Origin: Dehalococcoidia bacterium | Lineage (GTDB): Bacteria; Chloroflexota; Dehalococcoidia; UBA2979 | Assembly (NCBI GenBank): GCA_029941115.1 | Contig: JAPYRK010000001.1 | Coordinates: 1-64,000 of the forward strand | Direction: 5' to 3' | DNA: 64,000 nucleotides | In this document: in pieces, positions 44,177 through 52,331 of the stretch | Layout of the letters: every line of letters begins with the position of its first letter | How positions within the stretch are numbered: the first letter of the stretch is position 1 | Notes under the pieces: generated by a model | What the model saw: the letters and a program-made list of their open reading frames with translations, nothing else | The model's database searches: none | Told to the model about the DNA's origin: nothing | Made by a program: the position numbers and the translations under genes

Positions 44177-44218
44177 GTAGATAAAACTTTAGTCTATCTC
44201 CTCGTACTGGTCATTCTC

Positions 44219-44310
44219 TGGCGGAGAGGATGGGATTCGAACCCATGAAGCGACATTCGCCGCTTACTCGTTTTCGAGACGAGCGCCTTCAACCACTCGG
44301 CCACCTCTCC
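44219..44310 (-). tRNA. tRNA-Ser (anticodon CGA)
   Basis: Acceptor GGAGAGG, anticodon stem CTCGT/ACGAG around loop CTCGAAA, a long variable arm and encoded CCA give tRNA-Ser for UCG codons. It is the first transcribed gene of the three-tRNA row. Confidence 0.94.
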
Positions 44311-44369
44311 ACCAAGAAGTTTATCTCACCTCTAGGCAATAAAAAGTTTTTATATAATTTATGACTCGC

Positions 44370-44567
44370 TTATTTACGCGAATTATAATCGGAAGTTAAG
44401 TCTTCAAGGCTGTCCGACAACTCATCTTCAAAGGCTTGCTGCGCCTCCTTTAGCCTCTGCGAAAGTTTAGAAAGTTGCATAGATTGACCGTCGGCCTGCA
44501 GATAACGCATTATTAAAAAGCCTGATACGACTGCAAAAATGAGGAGCACTAATTTCTTAAGACTCAC
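44370..44567 (-). CDS. Small single-span membrane protein
   Basis: The 65-residue product starts with one hydrophobic helix (about residues 3-22), followed by a polar, probably coiled-coil helix rich in Gln, Glu and Leu. I do not recognise a family. The start is a GTG directly after the stop codon of the previous gene (TAG-GTG), so the two are almost certainly translated together. It lies just upstream of the tRNA cluster, in the same direction. Confidence 0.6.
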   Translation of the reverse strand: MSLKKLVLLIFAVVSGFLIMRYLQADGQSMQLSKLSQRLKEAQQAFEDELSDSLEDLTSDYNSRK

Positions 44568-44906
44568 CTACTCGTCCTTACTTCTCGATCTGCGTACACC
44601 CAAGCCAGCTAGAATCGCCGCGCCTTTTCTTATTCCACGACCGACCGACACGATTCTGATGACTGGATGAACTGCTGAATCAGCAACAAACTCTGTAGCT
44701 GCTCTAACATTTTGGACTGATTTGTGTGCCTCATCTAGAGTTGGCTTAATTGGATCCAGCAACAAGGAGTTTGTCTGTCTAACTAAAGAACGCACAGCAA
44801 CCCATAAACCCACCGCCGCGATAACCAAAACGAACATCAATATCAACCCAAAAAGGCCATAGAGAATGATAACCACATCGCGAATAGTTTCTAGGTCTAT
44901 GCCCAC
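44568..44906 (-). CDS. Small membrane protein with coiled-coil character (DUF948-like)
   Basis: The 112-residue product has one long hydrophobic segment (about residues 8-38) and then a helical stretch with 'LVRQTNSLLLDPIKPTLDEAHKS' near residue 42, like DUF948 or methyl-accepting-type helices. A second weakly hydrophobic part lies near 85-105 before a basic end. The start is a GTG with AGAGGAG nearby. It is paired with the 65-residue membrane protein. Function unknown; an envelope or division role would be guesswork. Confidence 0.6.
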   Translation of the reverse strand: MGIDLETIRDVVIILYGLFGLILMFVLVIAAVGLWVAVRSLVRQTNSLLLDPIKPTLDEAHKSVQNVRAATEFVADSAVHPVIRIVSVGRGIRKGAAILAGLGVRRSRSKDE

Positions 44907-45461
44907 TTAGTTTCACTCCTCTTCCACTAAACTTTCTTACCTATTCAAGCTACTCTCGTTTCATCATACAGAGGAACAGAGGTGGATTCTTTATTTCCTT
45001 GTTTGCCCATATGTAGCACGTGTTTCGTGTATTTATGATACTCCTAAACAACCCTTAATCCCACAAACATCCCACATAAGTCTAAATTTAGGTGTTTTTT
45101 AGGACTTTCTTTCGTCTTGCGCGGCAAGCATTTATCCAGACAACCGATGCTTAGGACAACTTGGCTTCTTACTGAGGTATTGACCACAATGATTGAATCC
45201 CTGGCACTGGTAATGTTCTATTCCAAACGGATCTTGTAGGTACTGGAGGCTTCGGGCAAACCTTCGACCTGCACCTCCTCCTTAATCTCATCCGCAACGG
45301 GCATGATTACTGTTTACAGCCATTTATACGGAAGCTAGAGTTTATGGAGTCTTAAGTACATTCAATCGGTGATACCAATCCTGAGGGTACCAGAAATTCA
45401 GGATAGAATCGTTTGAAACACGAGTAACCATCTACCTTACAAAATAAAAAGGATTACTTAA
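44907..45461. other. Gene-free region with integration-type repeats
   Basis: No gene is supported in these 555 bases. They hold the 11-bp tandem pair at 45058, a 12-bp match (45261-45272) to the 41-bp repeat, and an inverted repeat ATCCTGA/TCAGGAT at 45378-45384 and 45398-45404 upstream of ald. The last may be an operator for alanine-dependent control. The rest is low in structure. Confidence 0.5.
45058..45079 (+). repeat. 11-bp tandem repeat pair (ATCCCACAAAC / ATCCCACATAA)
   Basis: Two adjacent units share the first eight bases and resemble the pair at 11870-11891 across the whole stretch. It is the most divergent in position, sitting between small membrane-protein genes and ald. Best read as another arm-type site or its remnant. 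Confidence 0.65.
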
Positions 45462-46589
45462 ATGAAAATCGGTGTTCCACGAGAGATAAAAAATCACGAA
45501 TATCGGGTTGGCTTAGCACCGGCCAGTGTTCGTGAGTTGGTACTTTTGGGCCATGACGTCTCGGTCGAAAGTAATGCTGGTTTGGGAATTAGAGCCGACG
45601 ATGCGGTGTATGAACGAGCTGGAGCTAAGATTAGTAAAGATGCTGCCAGCATTTTCGCATCTTCCGAAATGATAGTAAAAGTTAAGGAGCCGCAAACTGA
45701 AGAAAGATTGATGCTGCGGGAAGGACAAGTCCTTTTAACGTATCTCCATTTGGCACCTGATCCAGCGCAGACCGCCGATCTGATAGCAAGTGGGGCGACT
45801 TGCATAGCTTACGAAACGGTGACGTCCCCTAACGGAGGATTACCACTATTAGCTCCTATGTCTAAGGTGGCGGGACGGATGGCGATCCAGGCAGGAGCGT
45901 ACTGTCTGGAACACCCTCATGGCGGATCAGGGATTCTGCTTGGTGGCGTTCCGGGAGTGAATCAAGCGAAAGTAGTGATTCTCGGTGCTGGTGTCGTCGG
46001 TACCCATGCTGCCCACATAGCTATCGGCATGGGCGCCGATGTATGGGTCCTGGATAATAATGACCAAGCGCTCGAGCGTCACTGGAGACAGTTTGGCCGA
46101 GACTCTCATACTGTCTTTTCAACTCAAGATTCTTTGGAACAGCATACATTAGATGCCGATTTGGTAATAGGTGGTGTGTTGGTACCGGGCGCCCGCGCTC
46201 CAAAACTTGTAACCGTCGAAATGGTTCGAAAAATGAAACAAGGCGCAGTAATTGTTGACGTGGCTATTGACCAAGGCGGCTGTTGCGAGACATCTCGCGC
46301 CACCAGTCACGAGGATCCCACGTATGTTGTTGATGGGGTGGTTCATTACTGTGTAGCCAATATGCCTGGGGGAGTCCCACTGACCTCTACTTTCGCCCTC
46401 AATAACGCAACTCTGCCGCATGTCATCGCATTAGCCAGCAAGGGGCCAGAACGGGCTCTCCTGGATGACGAGCATTTGCGGGCTGGTTTAAATGTTTATA
46501 AGGGTAAAGTTACCTGCAAAGAGGTTGCTGACAATCTAGGATATGACTACGTGTCGTCATCAGATGCCCTGTCCGATAATTATGATTAA
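45462..46589 (+). CDS. ald: Alanine dehydrogenase
   Basis: The 375-residue enzyme reversibly deaminates L-alanine to pyruvate with NAD+. It begins with 'MKIGVPREIKNHEYRVGLAP', has the catalytic lysine in 'IVKVKEPQ' near residue 75 and the catalytic histidine in 'LTYLHLAPD' near 96. The NAD-binding 'VVILGAGVVGTHAAHIAIGMGA' glycine-rich region starts near 168, and 'VDVAIDQGGC' lies near 265. AGGA lies eight bases before the ATG. It is a single gene after a gene-free region. It links amino-acid nitrogen with the pyruvate used by the dehydrogenase complex, a general metabolic connection only. Confidence 0.96.
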   Translation: MKIGVPREIKNHEYRVGLAPASVRELVLLGHDVSVESNAGLGIRADDAVYERAGAKISKDAASIFASSEMIVKVKEPQTEERLMLREGQVLLTYLHLAPDPAQTADLIASGATCIAYETVTSPNGGLPLLAPMSKVAGRMAIQAGAYCLEHPHGGSGILLGGVPGVNQAKVVILGAGVVGTHAAHIAIGMGADVWVLDNNDQALERHWRQFGRDSHTVFSTQDSLEQHTLDADLVIGGVLVPGARAPKLVTVEMVRKMKQGAVIVDVAIDQGGCCETSRATSHEDPTYVVDGVVHYCVANMPGGVPLTSTFALNNATLPHVIALASKGPERALLDDEHLRAGLNVYKGKVTCKEVADNLGYDYVSSSDALSDNYD

Positions 46590-46638
46590 CTAACATAATG
46601 GTTTTTACACATACGGAGTTACAGATATATAGTTGGCA

Positions 46639-47706
46639 TTATGGCTCGATAATGCCACCACCTATGACTTGGCTCCCACTATACAAGACCAAAACCTGAC
46701 CTGGTGTGGGTCCCCGAGCGGGACTGTCAAACAAAAACTCGTTGACGTTCCCGATGGAAATCAGTCTGCCCTGGATTGGATCCGCGTGATATCTAATTCG
46801 TGCCTGAAATCGATCCCCTACTGCGGGCGTATCACCCACCCAGGAAGCCTGACTAAACCTGGCAAATTTTTTATAAAGATCTTGCTCATTACCGATTACG
46901 ACTATGTTTTGTACTGGATCAATATTAGTGACGAAATTTTTTTGCCCCGTTGCGATCCCGAGGCCTCTTCTCTGTCCAACGGTATAACCCGCTACACCAG
47001 TATGAGAGCCAACAGCTTCGCCGCTCGCCAGTTCAATAACGCCCGAGTTCATTTCCACACCATGGTTTTCTAGTACGACCCTATAGTCACCACCAGGCAC
47101 GAAACATATGTCAACTGAGTCAGGCTTATCCGCTATCGACATCCCCAGAGAGCGAGCTACTTCCCTGACTTGATCTTTCCGAAGATTGCCCAACGGGAAC
47201 AAAGTTCGGGCAAGTTGATCTTGCCCTAGCATATATAACACATAGGTTTGATCTTTTTCTGCATCTAACGCACGATGCAATTCGTAAAGTTGATTTTCAT
47301 TTTCCGCGATGCCTGCATAATGGCCTGTGGCTAGATAGTCACACTCAAATGCCTTGGCTTTTTCAAACAACGCATCAAATTTCACATATTGATTGCAATT
47401 CACGCACGGATTAGGCGTACGGCCATTTTTGTATGATTCAATAAATGGATTTAATACATTCGTTTCAAATTCCTTCTCCATATTGAGGGTGTAGTGCGGA
47501 ATACCGATAGCAGTCGCCGCTGACTTAGCATCACCGATGTCCTCAACACCACAACAAGTGCGTCCAGATCGAAGTGCCAATTCATCTGGTTCCGTATAAA
47601 GCCGTAGCGTAACACCAATGACGTCATAGCCTTGCTGCACAAGTAGCGCAGCAGCAACCGCAGAATCGACACCACCTGACATTGCAACTAAGACTCGCTT
47701 GCCCAC
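46639..47706 (-). CDS. mnmA: tRNA 2-thiouridine synthase (U34)
   Basis: MnmA activates U34 of Glu, Gln and Lys tRNAs with ATP and inserts sulfur. The 355-residue protein has the PP-loop motif 'SGGVDSAVAA' near residue 9, one catalytic cysteine in 'NPCVNCNQ' near 100, the second in 'SVDICFVPGGDY' near 195, and 'TVGQRRGLGIA' near 237. The start is a GTG with AAGGAA seven bases upstream. It is divergent from rsfS. Confidence 0.95.
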   Translation of the reverse strand: MGKRVLVAMSGGVDSAVAAALLVQQGYDVIGVTLRLYTEPDELALRSGRTCCGVEDIGDAKSAATAIGIPHYTLNMEKEFETNVLNPFIESYKNGRTPNPCVNCNQYVKFDALFEKAKAFECDYLATGHYAGIAENENQLYELHRALDAEKDQTYVLYMLGQDQLARTLFPLGNLRKDQVREVARSLGMSIADKPDSVDICFVPGGDYRVVLENHGVEMNSGVIELASGEAVGSHTGVAGYTVGQRRGLGIATGQKNFVTNIDPVQNIVVIGNEQDLYKKFARFSQASWVGDTPAVGDRFQARIRYHADPIQGRLISIGNVNEFLFDSPARGPTPGQVLVLYSGSQVIGGGIIEP

Positions 47707-47832
47707 TGCAGAATTCCTTTTTGACTTTATACTCGATTATGTTCAGTCTAGGTCCCAAAACCGTACTAGCCTATACTCGTGACGCTAAAATTATTCTTAA
47801 ACAACCAAAAGTAGTGAGCCATTAACAATACT

Positions 47833-48207
47833 ATGTCAGAAAACAACGAGCGTTCCACCCTACTACCTCCCATAGATTTTGCCAGGGAGTTGGTAGATAT
47901 GTTGACTGATCGGCAAGCTGAAGATATCGTCCTGCTCGACATGACTCGACTCCAGGGATTCGCCGATTACTTCATCATCGCCACTGTAGACAATATTCGA
48001 CTAGCCGGTGCCGTGGTTGATTCTCTCAGAGCTAGACTTAAGGAAGCCGGGTTCACCAGTGAAAATGAAGGAAATCCCGAAGACGGATGGCTATTAGTTA
48101 CCTGCGGTCAAGGAATAGTGGTACATCTATTCTCACCAGAACGGAGGCGATTCTACGATCTCGAGGGCCTCTGGTCCGAGGCCTCAGAAATCCTTCGCGT
48201 CCAATAA
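47833..48207 (+). CDS. rsfS: Ribosomal silencing factor RsfS
   Basis: The 124-residue protein binds ribosomal protein uL14 and blocks subunit joining in starvation. Typical features are 'LVDMLTDRQAEDIVLLDM' near residue 17, 'ADYFIIAT' near 42, and 'GWLLVTCGQGIVVHLFSPERRRFYDLEGLW' near 84-113. Length and domain match the family. It converges on ndk, with 14 bases between stops. Confidence 0.94.
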   Translation: MSENNERSTLLPPIDFARELVDMLTDRQAEDIVLLDMTRLQGFADYFIIATVDNIRLAGAVVDSLRARLKEAGFTSENEGNPEDGWLLVTCGQGIVVHLFSPERRRFYDLEGLWSEASEILRVQ

Positions 48208-48221
48208 ATACTATTTCCTAA

Positions 48222-48674
48222 TTATTCGAATACCCACGAATCGACGTCACGCGACCAGCTAATCACATCGGCATTATCTCCAAAGAAAATTGAAATCTCT
48301 CTCTCCGCTGATTCCGGTGAATCTGATCCATGCACCACATTTCGCCCAATTTCAAGGCCGTAATCTCCTCGTATGGTGCCGGGTGCAGCGTCAACAGGCT
48401 TGGTTCCGCCCATTGTGCTTCTGGCAGCTGAAACAGCATCGGTACCTTCAAACACGGCAGCGATAATTGGTGAAGAAGTAATGTATGCAACTAAACCCTC
48501 AAAGAATGGTTTTCCAAGGTGCTCACCGTAATGATCTTCCGCTAGCTCTCTTGAAACTTGAAGAAGTCTTAATCCAGCTAAACGCAGGCCTCGTTTTTCA
48601 AAACGTGAGAGGACTTCAAATGATATTCCTCTCTGCATTCCGTCAGGCTTGATTAGAATTAGCGTACGTTCCAT
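48222..48674 (-). CDS. ndk: Nucleoside diphosphate kinase
   Basis: The 150-residue enzyme moves the gamma phosphate from ATP to other nucleoside diphosphates through a phosphohistidine. It starts 'MERTLILIKPDGMQRG', and the catalytic histidine is in 'RNVVHGSDSPESAEREI' near residue 115. GGAGGG precedes the ATG. Length is slightly above the usual 140 because of the C-terminal tail. It lies downstream of the thiL-tsaE-tsaB genes, on the same strand. Confidence 0.96.
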   Translation of the reverse strand: MERTLILIKPDGMQRGISFEVLSRFEKRGLRLAGLRLLQVSRELAEDHYGEHLGKPFFEGLVAYITSSPIIAAVFEGTDAVSAARSTMGGTKPVDAAPGTIRGDYGLEIGRNVVHGSDSPESAEREISIFFGDNADVISWSRDVDSWVFE

Positions 48675-48740
48675 AACCCTCCCTCGAATATTTTAACTAA
48701 TTAAAATAACTCTCACCTAACAGTATCCTCGCCAAAAGTC

Positions 48741-49457
48741 TTACGTGCCGCTCGACTTCGTTATATAAGGGGGTCGAACATAAATTGCATCTACTAGGCC
48801 AGCTGCGAGATAAACCGAAGGATCGGATTCAGCACACTTCAAAGCCGACAGAGCTCTCACCGTTCCATCGTCTTCACGAAAAAAACGTACGCCGCTCAGT
48901 CTCTCGCGAGCGAAAGATTGACTCACCAAATCTGTCAAATCTCCTGTCAATAATGCCTGCTGAGGAATAATTTGACTGATGTCACTATGCGCGTTTACCT
49001 GCGGTGAATTCAAGCTAGATATTGATCCATCCTCATTTCGTTGAAAGCTTTGCCAAACGACGCCAGTTGAACCGGCGTCATGAATAACCGTCACAGCACC
49101 AGCTGATCGTTTCCTCTCTAATACATCCCAACTGTCAGCCAACAAGCGAGAAATTGGTGCAATTGGTATATCCAAACCAAGCCCAATTCCTTGCACTGTT
49201 GCAATACCTACCCGCAATGACGCGTATCGGCCTGGACCAGCTACGACAACAAGACCTGTAATCTCATCTCTGAGTAGATTTAATCTATCCAGAAATAAAT
49301 CGACATTCAGTAACAATTCTTCAGCTACTGACGATTCAACTCTCCATTTTTGGGTTGTAATGACAGTCTTAATTGGCTGACCGCTACTAACCGACAAAGC
49401 AAGCGAGACGACTGGGGTAGAGGTGTCAACTGAAAGAATTACTCGTTTGTTACCCAT
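48741..49457 (-). CDS. tsaB: tRNA t6A threonylcarbamoyl complex protein TsaB
   Basis: TsaB is the dimerisation partner of TsaD in t6A37 tRNA modification. The 238-residue protein begins 'RVILSVDTSTPVVSLAL' and has the ASKHA-fold 'VVAGPGRYASLRVGIATVQGI' near residue 70 (usually GPGSFTGLRIG). The conserved core is therefore slightly altered. Its start overlaps the tsaE stop by eight bases, so the genes are coupled. tsaD is not in the window. Confidence 0.9.
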   Translation of the reverse strand: MGNKRVILSVDTSTPVVSLALSVSSGQPIKTVITTQKWRVESSVAEELLLNVDLFLDRLNLLRDEITGLVVVAGPGRYASLRVGIATVQGIGLGLDIPIAPISRLLADSWDVLERKRSAGAVTVIHDAGSTGVVWQSFQRNEDGSISSLNSPQVNAHSDISQIIPQQALLTGDLTDLVSQSFARERLSGVRFFREDDGTVRALSALKCAESDPSVYLAAGLVDAIYVRPPYITKSSGT

Positions 49458-49926
49458 ATGACTCTAATCTCTTAGCCATTTCTCCATATTTTTCACCCAC
49501 TACTGTCACGGTAATCGAACGTTCGTCCTCAATTTCAAGTGTTTTAAAATCTAAAAATACATGATCCTTCGGCAAAACCTCGATGCCGCGTTCAGGCCAC
49601 TCGATTACTAGAACACCTTCACTTGATTGAGCCACTAAATCAAGATCCTCGACATCTGTAGCGTTAGTGAGTCGGTATAAATCAGCATGATAAAGAGGAA
49701 TAATACCTTCGTGAACACTCATTAATACAAATGTTGGACTATTAACTTGTGATTCAACTTTAAGTGCCTCACCAATTCCCTGAGTGAACGCTGTCTTGCC
49801 AGCACCTAAGTCTCCATTTAGAAGAATTACATAGCCTTTTTGAAAAAGTTTCCCCAACTTTCTACCAAGTGAGCGTGTCTGTTTCACACCTTTAGTTTTA
49901 AAAATAATCTGTCGCTCTAATGTCAT
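49450..49926 (-). CDS. tsaE: tRNA t6A threonylcarbamoyl complex ATPase TsaE
   Basis: The 158-residue P-loop ATPase regulates the TsaB-TsaD complex. Evidence is the Walker A 'GDLGAGKTAFTQGIG' near residue 39, 'SPTFVLMSVHEG' near 63, 'LYHADLYRL' near 77 and the Walker B-like 'VLVIEWPERG' near 105. It lies between thiL (3 bp) and tsaB (overlap), in an operon. Confidence 0.93.
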   Translation of the reverse strand: MTLERQIIFKTKGVKQTRSLGRKLGKLFQKGYVILLNGDLGAGKTAFTQGIGEALKVESQVNSPTFVLMSVHEGIIPLYHADLYRLTNATDVEDLDLVAQSSEGVLVIEWPERGIEVLPKDHVFLDFKTLEIEDERSITVTVVGEKYGEMAKRLESYG

Positions 49927-49929
49927 CTT

Positions 49930-50964
49930 CTAGTTACCATGATCCCAACCACGAATCGCTGGATGGTATATCTCACCTTGGGAATCAAGTGCTCTAACTG
50001 CAGCTCCGTCAGCTATTTTCTCGACAACTCGGCCTACAACCGTCAACTCTGTATCGCTCCCTTGCTCAATATCTTTAAACAGTTCTTCGGCAAAAATGAG
50101 GGCTAATTCATAATCTTCGCCTCCACCTAATCCTAAATCTAAAGCCTTAGATCTCCCAAGAAGAGTTACGGCTGAAGCTTCGAGTGGAACATCATCACAA
50201 ATAACTTCAATATCTACCTCTGATGCGCTCGCGACGTGACCCAAATCTTGTAAAAAGCCATCTGATACATCGATAGCGCACAGTGCACCAGCAAGCAACG
50301 CTTTTCTGCCTGCGCCAACACGTGCTTCCGGTCGACGGTGCCGCCTTGTAAGTATTTCCATGGACTGCTCGATTTCACCTGCGCTCCTAATCAACGAAAG
50401 ACCAGCTGCTGATCCCCCAAGCCGACCAGTGACAACCACAATGTCACCGACTTTGGCCGAATCTCTCCGCAGTATCCTGTTGTCTACAGAATGTTCAGTC
50501 TCACCTATTACAGTTATAGAGATGCCGTTAGCGTTACCTTTGACTACATCTCCACCGGCAACTTTCACGCCATGAAAAAGACAGGCATCGCTGATACCCT
50601 GCACCAGCTCATCAACAAAAACACTTGAAGTAAATTCAGAAAGCGTCAATGAAATTAATAACATTTTAGGGGTAGCTCCCATAGCAGCGATATCTGAAAC
50701 CGAGGCCGCTACAGCTCGCCAACCAACATCTAATGACGTCATTGTTGATTCACTACCTTCCAGCCAATGCACCCCGGCTGTCATTGCGTCAACACTTGCA
50801 ACAATTAAATTTCCCGGACTGGATGTGGCCCAAACCGCCGCATCGTCTCCCGGTGGTACAACGATGTCTTGAGCTACCGCCACTCCTAATTGATCAATGA
50901 TCCTATGGATAAGGCTAAACTCGTGAAAAGAGAATAATTCGTCTCGTGCACCTAAACTAACCAT
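49930..50964 (-). CDS. thiL: Thiamine-monophosphate kinase
   Basis: ThiL phosphorylates thiamine monophosphate to thiamin diphosphate, the cofactor of the ThDP enzymes in this window. The 344-residue protein has the PurM-like fold with 'PPGDDAAVW' near residue 38, 'GWRAVAASVSDIAAMGA' near 82, 'VAGGDVVKGN' near 135, and 'AIDVSDGFLQDLGH' near 230. It is the first gene of the thiL-tsaE-tsaB operon. This combination is also seen in other bacteria. The start is an ATG with a plausible N terminus. Confidence 0.93.
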   Translation of the reverse strand: MVSLGARDELFSFHEFSLIHRIIDQLGVAVAQDIVVPPGDDAAVWATSSPGNLIVASVDAMTAGVHWLEGSESTMTSLDVGWRAVAASVSDIAAMGATPKMLLISLTLSEFTSSVFVDELVQGISDACLFHGVKVAGGDVVKGNANGISITVIGETEHSVDNRILRRDSAKVGDIVVVTGRLGGSAAGLSLIRSAGEIEQSMEILTRRHRRPEARVGAGRKALLAGALCAIDVSDGFLQDLGHVASASEVDIEVICDDVPLEASAVTLLGRSKALDLGLGGGEDYELALIFAEELFKDIEQGSDTELTVVGRVVEKIADGAAVRALDSQGEIYHPAIRGWDHGN

Positions 50965-51025
50965 ATATGTAACTCACCCAACTCCAGACGCCATTGATCT
51001 ACCAAGGAAATCAAACCCAAAGAAC

Positions 51026-51754
51026 ATGAAACCCCGGATTCTCATCTCACGTGCCGAACACATCCCTTCAGAAAACTGGAACGACTATGCAGCGTGTGTT
51101 ACTGACGCGGGTGGTGTCGCCATTCCATATGATCTAGACACTTATTATACCCAAACTAAACTTCCCGAATACGAAGGAATTGTTTTAACAGCCGGAATTG
51201 ACGTCCAGCCTGGTCGATACGCCGAGAAAGACCATCCAAAGGTTACAGACTGGAACATAAAACGGGATGATTTTGAGATCGCCCTAATTGATGATGCAGT
51301 ACAGAATAAGAAAGCACTCCTTTGCATATGCAGGGGTGTTCAGCTGCTAAATATCTGGGGGGGTGGGTCGCTTTTACAACATCTAACTGACCGTGAACCG
51401 CACCGCGCTCGGAGAAATCCAACGAATCAGGATATTGAAAGCGGCTGGCACAATGTCTCAATAAAAACCAATAGCCTACTTCATCAAATTACGGGACAAA
51501 ATGTTATTCGGGTCAACTCTCGGCATCACCAGGCCATAACCAAAAACTCGCTGGGAAAGAAGATTGTGGGTACTGGAATAGCACCCGATGGAATTGTAGA
51601 AGCTATAGAAATTGCTGACACGCACTGGGTCCTTGGAATTCAATGGCATCCTGAACGACCTGAAATGTCAGAAAATACAATTTATGACGACGGGGCAAAA
51701 AAAATTTGGTACGCCTTCGTCGAAGCCGCGAAGTTAGTTAACCCAACAAAATGA
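51026..51754 (+). CDS. Class I glutamine-amidotransferase-like gamma-glutamyl hydrolase (PuuD-like)
   Basis: The 242-residue protein belongs to the peptidase C26 group of class I amidotransferases. It has the nucleophile elbow 'CICRGVQLLNIWGGG' near residue 98, 'HHQAITKNSLG' near 173 and the catalytic 'GIQWHPERPE' near 210. Relatives cleave gamma-glutamyl-GABA or other gamma-glutamyl amides. Its stop overlaps the ATG of a gamma-glutamylcyclotransferase-like gene (ATGA), so they are coupled and probably handle the same type of conjugate. Confidence 0.87.
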   Translation: MKPRILISRAEHIPSENWNDYAACVTDAGGVAIPYDLDTYYTQTKLPEYEGIVLTAGIDVQPGRYAEKDHPKVTDWNIKRDDFEIALIDDAVQNKKALLCICRGVQLLNIWGGGSLLQHLTDREPHRARRNPTNQDIESGWHNVSIKTNSLLHQITGQNVIRVNSRHHQAITKNSLGKKIVGTGIAPDGIVEAIEIADTHWVLGIQWHPERPEMSENTIYDDGAKKIWYAFVEAAKLVNPTK

Positions 51755-52251
51755 TTGATACCTTTATATATTTTGCGTACGGGTCAAATCTCGATCCTCA
51801 CAGACTCCATTTAAACTGTCCCTCTGCGCAATTTCTATCAGCCGGCAAGCTGTATGATTTCACCCTAAATTTCACGAAAACTAGTGAAATACGCTGGCGG
51901 GGAGGTGTGGCTGATATCGTCGAAACTCCGAATGACTCAATGTGGGGAGCAGTCTGGCAAATAGATATTGCCGAGTCAGATGCTCTTGACCGCCAAGAAG
52001 GTGTACACGCCGAGCCACAGGGCTATCATCGCCTTGATGTAATCGTTGAAAGTCCCGACGGCAGACTCAGTCATTGCCGGACCTACCAAGTTACGGTAAG
52101 GGAGGCACTCAATATACCGCCCTCACCAGCCTACAAAGACACTCTAATCAGAGGCGCAGAATACTGCGATCTGCCGGCTGATTATCAAGCTTTAATAGGA
52201 AATATTAGAGACAACGGGCGGGACGGTGGTGATCCAAGACTCGAGCCATAA
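51751..52251 (+). CDS. Gamma-glutamylcyclotransferase-like protein
   Basis: This 166-residue AIG2/GGCT-fold protein begins with the family signature 'YFAYGSNLDPHRL' near residue 6. It has an acidic catalytic candidate in 'LDRQEGV' near 78 and a conserved tyrosine in 'AYKDTLIRGAEY' near 129. Such enzymes convert gamma-glutamyl amines or peptides to 5-oxoproline and free amine. It overlaps the PuuD-like gene by four bases and is followed by gyrA about 80 bases on. Confidence 0.87.
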   Translation: MIDTFIYFAYGSNLDPHRLHLNCPSAQFLSAGKLYDFTLNFTKTSEIRWRGGVADIVETPNDSMWGAVWQIDIAESDALDRQEGVHAEPQGYHRLDVIVESPDGRLSHCRTYQVTVREALNIPPSPAYKDTLIRGAEYCDLPADYQALIGNIRDNGRDGGDPRLEP

Positions 52252-52331
52252 GTCCATACGTTGACCGACAATTAAGGGCTTCATCTGCTAAAATGTATAG
52301 GCATGTGAGCAGTATAAAAAGCTGAGGGTCA

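Noticed and set aside
46633-47073. 146-codon plus-strand frame
   Set aside because: It lies wholly antisense to mnmA, which has clear motifs.
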